Shown one piece after another: positions 7,790 through 16,552 of a stretch of DNA of 47,791 bases. Below the pieces are notes generated by a model that saw only the letters and a list, made by a program, of their open reading frames with translations, was not told the origin of the DNA and made no database searches. The position numbers and the translations under genes are program-made. Origin of the DNA: Bacillus pumilus (GTDB lineage: Bacteria; Bacillota; Bacilli; Bacillales; Bacillaceae); contig NZ_NKHG01000135.1 of the NCBI RefSeq assembly GCF_002744245.1, forward strand, positions 1 through 47,791, read 5' to 3'. The stretch's first letter is position 1, and the number at the start of each line of letters is the position of its first letter.

Positions 7790-8512
7790 ATTACACACTT
7801 CTTCAATATTAGAAGTCTATCACGAATATGAATGTATTCGTGGCTGACTAATGATTATTAATAGAATAATAGTCATTAGTGGGTTGACTGCCCTGTACAA
7901 TTTTGTTCTCCAAACTGACTCACTCCCTTTCATAAGATAGACCTGGCTCAGATTTTAGGAGATGGCTACTCCTGAGTCGGATAATATTCATTTATATAGG
8001 TTTGGACTCCACCTCTTCAACTTATACCAAATGAATATTATCGGGCTACAAATGCCGATAAGTCTTTACGCTCAAATGCGACTGTATCCTAGCAGGGACT
8101 TATTTTAGGAGGTATTTGCTCGATTATAAAAACTAATTGCGGTGTTGAGCTTCGGCCTTCACTTAAGGTGATTGGATGCGTCCGATCTTCTTTTAAACTA
8201 TATTTTTCCTAAGCATGTACCTTCTCACACGAGGTATAGAAAAAAGCATGCAGAATAAGAGACTGGCGATCTACACGCAATGTATGTAGATAAGGTGTGT
8301 GACCTGACAAGTAAGACAGAATTTGTCTCAGGAAAGGTTTATCGAGGGTCTTACCTTTCTATTCAATTGTACACTAGCAAGGTTTTCACTTGAATAACAA
8401 TTACACTTGGTAATTCTACAGTGCAAGAAATTGCGACTGTCTGACTTGTGGGTTAGCTAAAATTTAGTAAGAGTACTGTGTGTGCTCCTGTCCATGAGGT
8501 TTTTCGAATTGG
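7790..8512 (+). ncRNA. large, highly structured noncoding RNA candidate (GOLLD/ROOL-like class)
   Basis: About 720 bases with no supportable gene but a dense series of stems: ACTTCT/AGAAGT (7797), CACGAATA/TATTCGTG (7821-7842), ACTAATGA/TCATTAGT with an inner TTATT/AATAA (about 7846-7880), GGCTC/GAGTC around AGGAG/CTCCT (7943-7978), GATAATATTCATTT with AAATGAATATTATC (14 bp, about 7979-8042), ATAAGTC/GACTTAT closing a branched domain, ATTGGA/TCCGAT, TACCT/AGGTA inside GCATG/CATGC, ATCTACA/TGTAGAT, GAAAGGT/ACCTTTC, and a long-range helix of ACAAGTAAGACAG (8307-8319) with CTGTCTGACTTGT (8437-8449), 12 of 13 positions pairing. It is followed at once by a tRNA-like element. Large ornate phage RNAs (GOLLD, ROOL) are of this size and lie next to tRNAs. 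I cannot match either consensus from memory. Confidence 0.65.
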
Positions 8513-8513
8513 C

Positions 8514-8651
8514 GATGTGGTGGCGGAATAGGTAAACGCACAATCTAGGTGGAATATTAAAAGGTTCCAAGTCAATACTGAGCCGCTAAATAGAGCAGAC
8601 GTTCCTAGTCTATACGGTTATACGAGGTGCAAATCCTCGTCCACATCCCCA
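8514..8651 (+). tRNA. tRNA-Leu-like element with an enlarged anticodon region
   Basis: GATGTGG (8514-8520) pairs with CCACATC (8641-8647), followed by C and an encoded CCA. The D arm TGGCGGAATAGGTAAACGC (8521-8539) is typical of tRNA-Leu. The T arm is CGAGG, loop TGCAAAT, CCTCG, with one extra T before the acceptor strand. A variable-arm candidate is TATA CGGT TATA (8611-8622). Between D arm and variable arm lie about 70 bases where 17 are expected, giving 138 bases in all. That part folds as CTAGG (8545-8549) with CCTAG (8604-8608), enclosing TGGAA/TTCCA (8550-8569) and GTC...GAC (8571-8600). No ordinary 7-base anticodon loop is found, so it may be a tRNA mimic or an interrupted tRNA instead of a working tRNA. 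Confidence 0.6.
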
Positions 8652-8681
8652 TTTTGTTAATTGAATCAGTTTTTACCCACC

Positions 8682-8712
8682 TCTTTCATATGTAGAGAGG
8701 TTATTTTAATTA
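8682..8712 (+). terminator. possible terminator after the tRNA-like element
   Basis: CCTCT and AGAGG form a stem with loop TTCATATGTAG, followed by TTATTTTAATT. The T-tract is interrupted, so termination is likely partial. Confidence 0.4.
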
Positions 8713-8714
8713 GT

Positions 8715-8830
8715 AAATTCCTTCGGGTGTTTCCCCAGCACCCTTCCGACATTTCTTCTTTTATACTTCTTCTCAATCTCTCCTTTTTCGGGTGTGCCAA
8801 TGTGTCGGCATTGGACATCCGAAGGAATTT
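8715..8830 (+). ncRNA. structured leader RNA upstream of yonK
   Basis: AAATTCCTTCGG (8715-8726) pairs perfectly over 12 bases with CCGAAGGAATTT (8819-8830) and closes a 116-base domain. Inside are GGGTG/CACCC (8725-8743, sharing two G with the outer stem) and the hairpin CCAATG-TGTCGG-CATTGG (8797-8814). The loop TGTCGG is exactly complementary to CCGACA at 8746-8751, which allows a pseudoknot or kissing interaction. It ends 44 bases before the yonK start and could be a cis-acting leader, a separate small RNA, or a 3' domain of the large RNA upstream. No known riboswitch class is recognised. Confidence 0.6.
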
Positions 8831-8873
8831 ATTCGGTTTAAATAAAAATTACATACTATTTGGAGGTTTTACA

Positions 8874-9065
8874 ATGGCAAGTAAAAAAACTAATCAAGTT
8901 AATTTAAAAGGATTCTTCGATATGGACGTTATGGAAGTCATCGAAGTTAAAAGTAACGAGGAACTTCCATACGACTTTAAAGAAATTTTATCTGAATTTA
9001 ATGGAAAACAGGTCAGCATTACAATTAAGGAAGAAAATGATTTGCCTGTTAAAGACAAAGAGTAA
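8874..9065 (+). CDS. yonK: YonK-family small protein
   Basis: A 63-residue protein from ATG 8874 preceded by TGGAGG. MASKKTNQVNLKGFFDMDVM and the DFKEILSEFNGK segment agree almost residue for residue with SPbeta YonK, also 63 residues, as I remember it; YonK has a solved structure but no established function. A longer reading that begins at 8661 would run through the structured RNA and has no ribosome site. It is the first gene of the late operon, and the next gene starts 15 bases on. Confidence 0.9.
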   Translation: MASKKTNQVNLKGFFDMDVMEVIEVKSNEELPYDFKEILSEFNGKQVSITIKEENDLPVKDKE

Positions 9066-9079
9066 AGGTTGGTGAATTA

Positions 9080-10300
9080 ATGGTTGATCCAATTAAATTG
9101 AAACGTCATTCTGATGAAAATCTGAAGCAGTGGAAACTGCGGATTTGTGAAAACTATAAGGAATATGGTCTTAATAACTGGAATGAAGTCGCTGAAGTGA
9201 TTAACAAGGAAACTGGAGACAAAAAAGGTGAATCAGCTTATCGAAAATGGTTTACTAATTTCAATGAAGGTCGTGACTATCAAAAAGAAGTTGTCGCTGA
9301 AGGAAACGGAGCAATTGTTGAACTTGAACTGAAGAAAATCGAAGTGATGGAAGAACGTAAAAAGCTGCAAGCTATAAAGAATGAAATTCACAAAAAAACG
9401 AGAATCAAAGGCAGAAATGAATTAATGTACGAACATGTTACTGCTGCAATTGAGAATCAACCTTCACTCCCTCTCCCCTCTTTCAAAGTACTACAACCCA
9501 ACCATAAACAAAGAGCTGCAATCTTAGGATTTGGAGACGAGCACTTTGGCAAAGAATTAAAGAGTATGAATAATGAATATAACGAAAAAATCTACCTTGA
9601 AAGAATGGCTCAACTATTAAGTGACACGGTTGAATGTATTCAAAAAGAATCCTTGAATGAACTCGTAGTATTAAATGGTGCTGATAGTGTTGAAGGAATG
9701 GCATTGCGTGTTTCACAGTTAACTCCTTTACAATACGGTTTCATGGATCAAGTAATTAAATATTCACGTTACAAAGTTGAATGGCTCAAAGAGTTATCTA
9801 AATATGTGAAGATTAAATACATACATATTCCCTCTGCCAACCATACCGAACTGAGACTACATGGAACGAGTCGTGGTGAAATGCCTAAAGAAGATGTTGA
9901 GCGCATTATCGCAACATACATTCATGACATGCTACAAGAAAACGATCGAATTGAAGTACCGCTTTATGATGATGGCATTGTTGATTTCAGTTTACTAGAG
10001 TTTGAGTTTGTTGCTTGTCATGGTCATCAGATTAAGAATAAGAAGAATGCTATACGTGATCTTTCACAGCTGAAAAGAAAATTCTATGACTATATGTATA
10101 TTTCGCATTTCCATCATGGGAATATGCTGACTGTTGGTGAAGCAGCTGGTCATAACGTACAAGTGATCCAACTCCCTTCTGTGATGGGATCAGATGAGTA
10201 TAGTGACAGTTTGATGACTGGTGCAAAAGCTGGTGCTAATCTTTCGATCTTCGAATCTGGCAAAGGAAGAACAATTCAGTACGATTACATACTTAATTAA
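9080..10300 (+). CDS. metallophosphoesterase-like protein (YonJ position)
   Basis: 406 residues, ATG 9080 after GGTGA. Residues 1-75 look like a helical DNA-binding segment (WNEVAEVINKETG, then ESAYRKWFTNF). From residue 150 a calcineurin-like phosphoesterase pattern appears: GFGDEHFGKE (DxH motif), LNGADSVEGM (GD/GAD motif), PSANHTE (NH motif), ACHGHQIK (GH), and ISHFHHGNML (HxH). These residues would bind two metals, as in Mre11/SbcD and other nucleases. Its place before the packaging genes suggests DNA processing; the substrate is unknown. Confidence 0.7.
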   Translation: MVDPIKLKRHSDENLKQWKLRICENYKEYGLNNWNEVAEVINKETGDKKGESAYRKWFTNFNEGRDYQKEVVAEGNGAIVELELKKIEVMEERKKLQAIKNEIHKKTRIKGRNELMYEHVTAAIENQPSLPLPSFKVLQPNHKQRAAILGFGDEHFGKELKSMNNEYNEKIYLERMAQLLSDTVECIQKESLNELVVLNGADSVEGMALRVSQLTPLQYGFMDQVIKYSRYKVEWLKELSKYVKIKYIHIPSANHTELRLHGTSRGEMPKEDVERIIATYIHDMLQENDRIEVPLYDDGIVDFSLLEFEFVACHGHQIKNKKNAIRDLSQLKRKFYDYMYISHFHHGNMLTVGEAAGHNVQVIQLPSVMGSDEYSDSLMTGAKAGANLSIFESGKGRTIQYDYILN

Positions 10301-10345
10301 TCATTACTTATAGGGTTGCGTCCAATCGCTACAAAGGAGAAAAAT

Positions 10346-10750
10346 ATGAAAACTATTGATTTCGTTAAGAAAAGCACCATAGATACATTTATTGAAATTG
10401 AGAGAAAATCTAATGAAAAGCGACTGTCATACACAGAAATTAAAACCTTGGTTAAAACAGCCAGAGAGCTAGTTTCTGTATTGAGTTCTTCACTGACTGT
10501 CGATCAGAGAAAGGATCATTCAGATTTTTTTAAGGAGTCCACAGAAAAGCTGAAAAAAATCGAAAATGATCTACAAATCGCTTTAACGAATTCATTGGAG
10601 AAGAAAGACTACAAAGCTCACTTCGCACTTTCTAATACTTATAAAGACATTGTTGGTCTCAAGAACCAATTATATGTGCCTGTTGATTTAAAATGCCTAG
10701 GTGAAAACATTAAGCGCTTAGGTGGCCGTGGTACGGTCAATTTAGTTTAA
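10346..10750 (+). CDS. uncharacterised helical protein (YonI position)
   Basis: 134 residues from ATG 10346, five bases after AAAGGAGAA; an earlier in-frame start at 10316 has no ribosome site. It is rich in Lys and Glu and predicted almost wholly helical, ending in LGENIKRLGGRGTVNLV. It lies between the phosphoesterase and zinc-finger genes and is followed by a strong terminator. I recognise no domain. A terminase small subunit or accessory packaging role is possible from position only. Confidence 0.7.
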   Translation: MKTIDFVKKSTIDTFIEIERKSNEKRLSYTEIKTLVKTARELVSVLSSSLTVDQRKDHSDFFKESTEKLKKIENDLQIALTNSLEKKDYKAHFALSNTYKDIVGLKNQLYVPVDLKCLGENIKRLGGRGTVNLV

Positions 10751-10777
10751 AACTTTAATTTTATTTCAAAACTACTT

Positions 10778-10838
10778 AAACACATTTAAAACGTCTAGTT
10801 AATCTGGGCGTTTCGTAAAATGTGTTTTTATTTTTTAT
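10778..10838 (+). terminator. rho-independent terminator
   Basis: AAACACATTT (10778-10787) pairs perfectly with AAATGTGTTT (10818-10827), with an inner AACG/CGTT stem, and is followed by TTTATTTTTT. It splits the late region just before the packaging genes; the following gene has AGGAGGTGA only a few bases later. Confidence 0.85.
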
Positions 10839-10843
10839 AGGAG

Positions 10844-11776
10844 GTGAACAAATTGGCAGTTAGTAGATTGACATGCACATGCTGTGGAAAAGAACAAAGT
10901 GCAATACAATTCTATAAATCTGAGTCACCCTTTAACAAAAACTCAGGGAAAATAAGTGTTTGCAAATCATGTTTACAGGAAGAATTCAAAAAGGCACCTG
11001 AAGACATTAAACACATACAGAGTATCTTCCGAATGATTGACAGGCCATTCATCTATGACATTTGGATGTCTTCTCAGGAAGAAGCTAAATTAAAGAGTAA
11101 GGGTAATCAATTGAATGTCTTTGGTACCTATATGAAGAACATCGGTATGAAGGATTTCATTTTCAAGAATTGGTCAGACAGTGAATACGACGTGGAAGAA
11201 CAAGATGAATACACTAAACAGCTCTTATTATCAAAAAGTGATAGTGGTATATCCGAACAAGATATTCAAGAATTGATTCACTTTTGGGGACGTGGTTTAG
11301 ATTATGAAGATTACGTTTGGCTTCAAAATGAATACGTTGACTTTACTAATCGCTATGAATGCGACTCTAAAGGCATGGAGCTTTTAATAAGTCAGATATG
11401 TATGACAATGCTTGATATTAGAAAACGAAGAGAAAATGGAGAAAAAGTTGATCAGCAGCAAAAAACTTTACAAGATCTACTTGGTTCAAGTAATTTAAAG
11501 CCTGTTCAAGAAACTGGAGCAAACGGGGCTGAACAAGAAACGTTCGGAACACTGCTGAAAAAATATGAGAATGAAAGACCTGTTCCAGAGCCAGAAGAAA
11601 GATGGAGAGATCCTGATAAGATTTCAAAGTACATTAAGGTTTTCTTTTTAGGTCACCTATCTCGTATGTTAGGCGTTAATAATAAATATTCTGATGAATA
11701 TTGGGAAGAAATTGATCAACTTACAGTAAATGAACCAACTGAAGAAGATGAGGAAAACTCTGATGGCCTCAATTAA
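10844..11776 (+). CDS. zinc-finger packaging-region protein, possible terminase small subunit
   Basis: A protein of about 307 residues. TTG 10853 lies well after AGGAGGTGA; GTG 10844 falls inside the ribosome site, so TTG is the better start. The N-terminus has CTCCGK and CKSCL (Cys-x2-Cys pairs 26 residues apart), a treble-clef or zinc-ribbon finger. The middle holds many acidic helices, and the tail is acidic (TEEDEENSD). It lies directly upstream of the terminase large subunit, where the small subunit normally is, and matches the SPbeta yonG position. Small-subunit function is inferred from order and the DNA-binding-like finger. Confidence 0.65.
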   Translation: MNKLAVSRLTCTCCGKEQSAIQFYKSESPFNKNSGKISVCKSCLQEEFKKAPEDIKHIQSIFRMIDRPFIYDIWMSSQEEAKLKSKGNQLNVFGTYMKNIGMKDFIFKNWSDSEYDVEEQDEYTKQLLLSKSDSGISEQDIQELIHFWGRGLDYEDYVWLQNEYVDFTNRYECDSKGMELLISQICMTMLDIRKRRENGEKVDQQQKTLQDLLGSSNLKPVQETGANGAEQETFGTLLKKYENERPVPEPEERWRDPDKISKYIKVFFLGHLSRMLGVNNKYSDEYWEEIDQLTVNEPTEEDEENSDGLN

Positions 11777-11870
11777 CAACTTCAAACCAGATAGCCACAA
11801 AAGAACCAAAGGTATAAACATTTTCAAAAAAAAAGACATTTTGAAAAGAAAACAAAGTCCGAGAGATTGA
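11763..11870 (+). CDS. 35-codon frame in front of the terminase: detached N-terminus or small basic protein
   Basis: ATG 11763 follows GAGG at a good distance and overlaps the end of the previous gene. It reads [20 protein letters not shown], then FKKK over a run of nine A (11826-11834), and stops at a TGA that overlaps the terminase ATG (TGATG). If one A is gained, or the ribosome slips back one base, in that run, the frame passes straight into the terminase through [17 protein letters not shown] without a stop. I think it is the true terminase N-terminus. Alternatively it is a coupling peptide that delivers ribosomes to the terminase ATG. Confidence 0.55.
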   Translation: MASINNFKPDSHKRTKGINIFKKKDILKRKQSPRD

Positions 11871-13531
11871 TGGAAGGTATTGGAGTTTGGGCATCATTTT
11901 ATAGAGCAAACCCTCATCGGTTTGTTAGAGAGTACCTAGGCATCACTTTAAAATTATTTCAGTGTATCTTGATCTATATGATGGTTCATAACCATTACCT
12001 TATGTATCTTGCGAGTCGGGGTCAGGGAAAAACATGGTTAACCTCGGTTTACTGTTGTGTACAGGCCATCCTGTTCCCTGGGACAAAAATTGTTATTGCC
12101 TCTGGAACTAAAGGTCAAGCAAGAGAAGTTATTGAAAAAATAGACGACCTTAGGAAAGAATCGATAAATCTAAAACGAGAAATTTCTGACCTTAGAACTT
12201 CTTCAAATGATGCTAGAGTAGAGTTCCATAATGGCAGTTGGATAAAAGTTGTCGCTTCAAATGATGGAGCACGATCAAAAAGGGCTAACCTGCTCATTGT
12301 TGATGAATTCCGAATGGTTGATTTTGAAATCATTAGTAAAGTTTTGAGGAAATTTTTAACTGCTCCCCGCTCCCCTCGATATCTTGAAAAAGAAGAATAT
12401 CAACATCTAAAAGAACGAAACAAAGAAATTTATCTCTCCTCATGCTGGTATAAAGTTCATTGGTCATACAACAGGTTTTTAACTTATTTTAATGCAATGA
12501 TGAAGGGTTCAAAGTATTTCGTGTGCGGGCTACCATACCAAATCGCTATTAGAGAAGGTCTTTTAGATAAAGATCAAGTTAAGGATGAAATGTCCGAAGA
12601 AGACTTTGATTCAGTTGGTTGGTCAATGGAAATGGAAGCACTATGGTTTGGCGAATCAGAAAAAGCATATTTCAAGTACGAAGATTTAGAGAAAAATAGA
12701 AAACTGGCCTCTCCCCTTTTTCCTCAAGATTATTATTCGTTAATTAAAGATTCGAATTTTAAATATGAGCCGAAAAAACCTGGTGAAATAAGACTGGTTT
12801 CAAATGATATTGCTACAATCGCTGGCAAAGAAAATGATGCAAGTGTTTATACTGTTTTTAGATTATTGCCTAATGCCACTGGATTTGAAAGACATATTGT
12901 ATATATGGAAAGTTTGGTTGGTGGTCATACTGGCACGCAGGCAACTAGAATACGCCAATTGCAAGAAGACTTTGAATGCGACTATATTGTTTTAGATACT
13001 CAAAATGCTGGAATTGGTGTCTATGATGCGCTTTGTCAACCTCTTTATGATAAAGAAAGAGCAAAAGAATACGAGCCTATTTCTTGTATAAATGACGATA
13101 AACTAGCAGATCGGTGTACATATCAACACGCCAGTAAAATCATATATAGCATTAAAGCTTATGGTCAATTGAACAGTGAAATAGCGGTCTTATTAAAGGA
13201 TGGATTTAAAAGAGGAAAAATCAAAATGCCTGTAAGTGAAAATGAAGGCAAAGAATATATGAAAAAATTCAAAGGATATGAATCATTACCTGAAGAAACT
13301 AAAGCTAAGTTTATATCTAGTTACGCTCAGATAACATTACTGATTAACGAAATGATTAATCTTGAAGCTGAATATGCAGACAACGGACAAGTTAGGTTAA
13401 AAGAGCCTAAGAGTAAAAGGAAAGACAGGTATAGTTCTGTTGCCTACGGAAATTATATCGCTTCTTTGCTTGAACGAAATATGAATAAGAAACATGATTT
13501 TGACGATGATGATGATTTAGTGTATTTCTAA
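11870..13531 (+). CDS. terminase large subunit (packaging ATPase/nuclease)
   Basis: 553 residues from ATG 11870 (TTG 11867 is possible). The packaging ATPase motifs are clear: Walker A SRGQGKT (residues 49-55), then Walker B LLIVDEF (D145, E146). The C-terminal half carries the RNase H-like nuclease pattern: VSNDIA near residue 310 and [15 protein letters not shown] near 370. This motor moves DNA into the prohead and cuts concatemers. The start has no good ribosome site and relies on overlap with the upstream 35-codon frame or on frameshifting from it. The portal gene follows after 18 bases. SPbeta yonF is the positional counterpart. Confidence 0.9.
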   Translation: MEGIGVWASFYRANPHRFVREYLGITLKLFQCILIYMMVHNHYLMYLASRGQGKTWLTSVYCCVQAILFPGTKIVIASGTKGQAREVIEKIDDLRKESINLKREISDLRTSSNDARVEFHNGSWIKVVASNDGARSKRANLLIVDEFRMVDFEIISKVLRKFLTAPRSPRYLEKEEYQHLKERNKEIYLSSCWYKVHWSYNRFLTYFNAMMKGSKYFVCGLPYQIAIREGLLDKDQVKDEMSEEDFDSVGWSMEMEALWFGESEKAYFKYEDLEKNRKLASPLFPQDYYSLIKDSNFKYEPKKPGEIRLVSNDIATIAGKENDASVYTVFRLLPNATGFERHIVYMESLVGGHTGTQATRIRQLQEDFECDYIVLDTQNAGIGVYDALCQPLYDKERAKEYEPISCINDDKLADRCTYQHASKIIYSIKAYGQLNSEIAVLLKDGFKRGKIKMPVSENEGKEYMKKFKGYESLPEETKAKFISSYAQITLLINEMINLEAEYADNGQVRLKEPKSKRKDRYSSVAYGNYIASLLERNMNKKHDFDDDDDLVYF

Positions 13532-13549
13532 TAGATTAGAGGTGAAAAA

Positions 13550-15076
13550 GTGACAAAAAAAATCAAACAAGTTGATATTGAATCTGAGGAATATAAGCAA
13601 ATGTTGAACGACTTTGAAACGTACACATCCACTTATGCCACTGGTTTTGTTTCAAATTTGTTCTCCAAAGGAATTATAAATGACGTAACAGCAGAACAGT
13701 TAAAAAACTATTTCTCTTCACCTGATGAGCACCAAGAAGAAATCGAAGATTTAGCCAACTATTTTTATGTTTCCACTGCTGAAATTCATCAGCTTTTCGA
13801 ACTTATTGAAGCTCTACCTACATTAAATTTTAAAATAGATTCCTTCGAAAATCCCGATGCTTCAGAAAGCCATATCAAAACAATAAAAAAAGTTTTGCAT
13901 AAGAATAAGCACAAGCGATTAACTAGAGATTTGATGAAACAAACAGCAGCTGCGGGTACATTAATTGGAATTTGGTTAGGTGATAAAAAATCCCCCTACC
14001 CCTTTATCTTCGATGGATTGAAATATGTGCAGCCGTCTTACCGTAGAAATGGTGAATGGGTATGTACCTTGGATATGAGCTTTTTTGACAATGTCTCTGA
14101 TAATGATGCCCACCGCAAAGACCTCATTTCGAATTTTCACCCCTACATTACATATCAAGATTATCAAAACTTCAAAAAAGATACCGTTCAAAATAAATAT
14201 ATAGAGCTTCCCCAAAATAGAACATTCTGTCTTAGAACTGGAACTCTAAAAAGAAATCAGGGCCTAGGTACATCTTGGGTTGCCCCTGGTCTATATGACG
14301 TTCTTCATAAGAAAAAGCTTAAAGATGTTGAGCAATCCATTGCGAATAAAATAATTAATGCGGTTGCGGTATTGACAATTGGTACTGATAAAAATAATGG
14401 AGATTACAGTAACCAAAAACTTCCTAAGCCAATCAAACAAAAGATTCACTCTGGAGTAAAGCAAGCGCTAGAGAAAAACCAAACTGACGGTGTAACTGTC
14501 GTTTCCATCCCAGATTATGCAAGCTTAGACTTTCCTGATGTTAAAACTGACGGGTTGGATGGCAAGAAATTCGACCATATAAACAACGACATTCAATCTG
14601 CATATGGTCTTTCTGGTTCAATGTTAAATGGTGAAGGTGGTAACTACGCAACTTCTTCATTGAATTTAGACACCTTCTATAAGCGTATTGGTGTTCTTTT
14701 AGAAGATATTGAACAAGAAGTGTATCAGAAATTGTTTAATCTAATTCTGCCGAAGAACCAAAATGATAATTACTATATTGTATATGACAAAGAGAAACCG
14801 TTAACTCTCAAAGAAAAGGTTGACTTATTGTTGAAATTAAACGATAAAGGATGGTCGATTAAACATGTAGTTGACAATATTCCTGGGGTATCGTGGGAAT
14901 CATATTTAGATCAAACACTTCACGAAACCGAAACATTACAACTACAAGATAAAATTAAGCCATACCAAACATCATATACATTCTCAGGTAACGATTCAGG
15001 AAATATTTCTGATGACAGTTCGACTAATGAAAACACTTTAAAAACAAAATCATCAGACGGGAATAACACTCCATAG
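13550..15076 (+). CDS. portal protein
   Basis: 508 residues from GTG 13550 after GAGGTGA. Size, position right behind the terminase and features such as a long central helix region (IANKIINAVAVLTIG), the QSAYGLSGSMLNGEGGNYATSS segment and a hydrophilic C-terminal tail are those of siphophage portals, in which 12 subunits form the DNA channel and the terminase docking ring. SPbeta YonE is about the same length. The N-terminal 80 residues are acidic and helical. I see no motif that proves it alone; the assignment rests on order and overall pattern. Confidence 0.8.
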   Translation: MTKKIKQVDIESEEYKQMLNDFETYTSTYATGFVSNLFSKGIINDVTAEQLKNYFSSPDEHQEEIEDLANYFYVSTAEIHQLFELIEALPTLNFKIDSFENPDASESHIKTIKKVLHKNKHKRLTRDLMKQTAAAGTLIGIWLGDKKSPYPFIFDGLKYVQPSYRRNGEWVCTLDMSFFDNVSDNDAHRKDLISNFHPYITYQDYQNFKKDTVQNKYIELPQNRTFCLRTGTLKRNQGLGTSWVAPGLYDVLHKKKLKDVEQSIANKIINAVAVLTIGTDKNNGDYSNQKLPKPIKQKIHSGVKQALEKNQTDGVTVVSIPDYASLDFPDVKTDGLDGKKFDHINNDIQSAYGLSGSMLNGEGGNYATSSLNLDTFYKRIGVLLEDIEQEVYQKLFNLILPKNQNDNYYIVYDKEKPLTLKEKVDLLLKLNDKGWSIKHVVDNIPGVSWESYLDQTLHETETLQLQDKIKPYQTSYTFSGNDSGNISDDSSTNENTLKTKSSDGNNTP

Positions 15077-15113
15077 CTCTCCCCTTTTTGTCTTTGGAAG
15101 GAGGTGAAAATAC

Positions 15114-16535
15114 TTGAAAGACAAACAAAAGAAAATTGATTATAAACTTCAATTGAATGAAATTAAAGTAAACGATGATCCATCAAAGTTATCTTGCACA
15201 TTTGTCATTTTTGACTTCGAAAAGTCTCATAATAACACTGTAATTTCAAAAGAAGTAGCTCTTGAAACAGCTACTACCATTATCAATAAACCAATTGTAG
15301 CAAAATACAATGAGGTTGATTCCATTGGAACTGCAACTGATTCATTCGGGTCTCATGAGTTACACTTAAGCACTGATAAACACGGTGATTTAGAGGTGAA
15401 GATGGATACCGCAGCAATCGGTGTTTTCACAAGTGAAGGCTATATCATGGAAATGTTGGGCTCTAATGGAGAAAAGACCGAAGTTCTTGCTGCTGATGCC
15501 ATTCTATGGAGATCACGTTTTAAAGATGCTTGCGATCTGCTTTTAGAGTGGAACTCTAGAGGAATAAATATCAACACGAGTTGCGAATTATTGTATTCAA
15601 ATTACACATTTAAAGATGGTATTGAATACCTTGAGTCACCTGTTTACTTGGAGGGTCATGCTATTTTGAACTCTGAAAAGCGTGGAGATCAAGATGTTGT
15701 ACTACCTGCATATGATTCAAGCAAACTATTAAGTTTCAATGAAAAAAATAAATTCGAAAAGCTTGTTGCTCAAGCGATTATCAATGAAAAAGAAGGTGAA
15801 AATGTGAAATTCAAAAAAGTTTTTGAATTGTCTCACAGTGATATTAGATCACTATTGTACTCTAAGCTAGATCCACAATTAGGAGTCAATGTTTACTCAT
15901 ATATTTGTGATGTTTATGAAGATTACTTTGTCGTCAACATTGAAGATCACAACGCAGAGACAGACTTATATTATAAGTACAATTACACAAAAAATGATGA
16001 CGTTATCGAAATTCAATTCGACTCTAAACAAGAAGTGTTCCTTAATAGAAATTGGGAAGAGGTTACTCCAGAAGAAGTCACGAAACAGCTTAATGCAAAA
16101 GATCAGGAAATTAGTGATTTAACAACTAAATTGTCTGCTAAGGAAGATATAGAATCTAAATTCAATAGCGCAAGCGAAAAACTAGTGCAGCTCAACCAAA
16201 CGATTGAAGTGTTAGCCCCTTTTAAAGAGCAATACGAAAAAGTTCAATTCGAAGCTCGCTTAAAAGAAAAAGGTGAACATTTTAAAGCTAAATTTAATGC
16301 GTTGAATGCTTCGGAAAAATTTGAAACTGACGAAGTTCAAAAACTTCTATCAGAAATTGCGAAACAGGATGATGATTCAGATAATGCTTTATTGCAATTG
16401 AATTCTATCCTGGTTGATTTGGTTTCTACTAATATCTCCCCTACCGAGATCCCCCCTCTCAGAGAACAATCCAGTATTCGTAAAGAGTTAATTCCAGAAG
16501 ATGATTCATTCGAAGCAAGATATTATATTAAATAA
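15114..16535 (+). CDS. capsid maturation protease/scaffold-like protein
   Basis: 473 residues from TTG 15114, six bases after GGAGGTGA. Residues 1-210 form a beta-rich domain (INKPIVAKYNEVDSIGTATDS, ININTSCELLYSNY) resembling phage prohead proteases that act in cis; catalytic residues cannot be named safely. Residues 340-430 are a coiled coil (QLNAKDQEISDLTTKLSAKED), as in scaffolding domains. An N-terminal protease joined to a C-terminal scaffold is common between portal and capsid genes. The SPbeta counterpart by position is yonD. Confidence 0.65.
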   Translation: MKDKQKKIDYKLQLNEIKVNDDPSKLSCTFVIFDFEKSHNNTVISKEVALETATTIINKPIVAKYNEVDSIGTATDSFGSHELHLSTDKHGDLEVKMDTAAIGVFTSEGYIMEMLGSNGEKTEVLAADAILWRSRFKDACDLLLEWNSRGININTSCELLYSNYTFKDGIEYLESPVYLEGHAILNSEKRGDQDVVLPAYDSSKLLSFNEKNKFEKLVAQAIINEKEGENVKFKKVFELSHSDIRSLLYSKLDPQLGVNVYSYICDVYEDYFVVNIEDHNAETDLYYKYNYTKNDDVIEIQFDSKQEVFLNRNWEEVTPEEVTKQLNAKDQEISDLTTKLSAKEDIESKFNSASEKLVQLNQTIEVLAPFKEQYEKVQFEARLKEKGEHFKAKFNALNASEKFETDEVQKLLSEIAKQDDDSDNALLQLNSILVDLVSTNISPTEIPPLREQSSIRKELIPEDDSFEARYYIK

Positions 16536-16552
16536 TTGGAGGCAAAAATTAA

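Noticed and set aside
8661-8873. Upstream extension of yonK to a 134-residue protein
   Set aside because: It crosses the structured leader, has no ribosome site, and YonK is 63 residues long in SPbeta.
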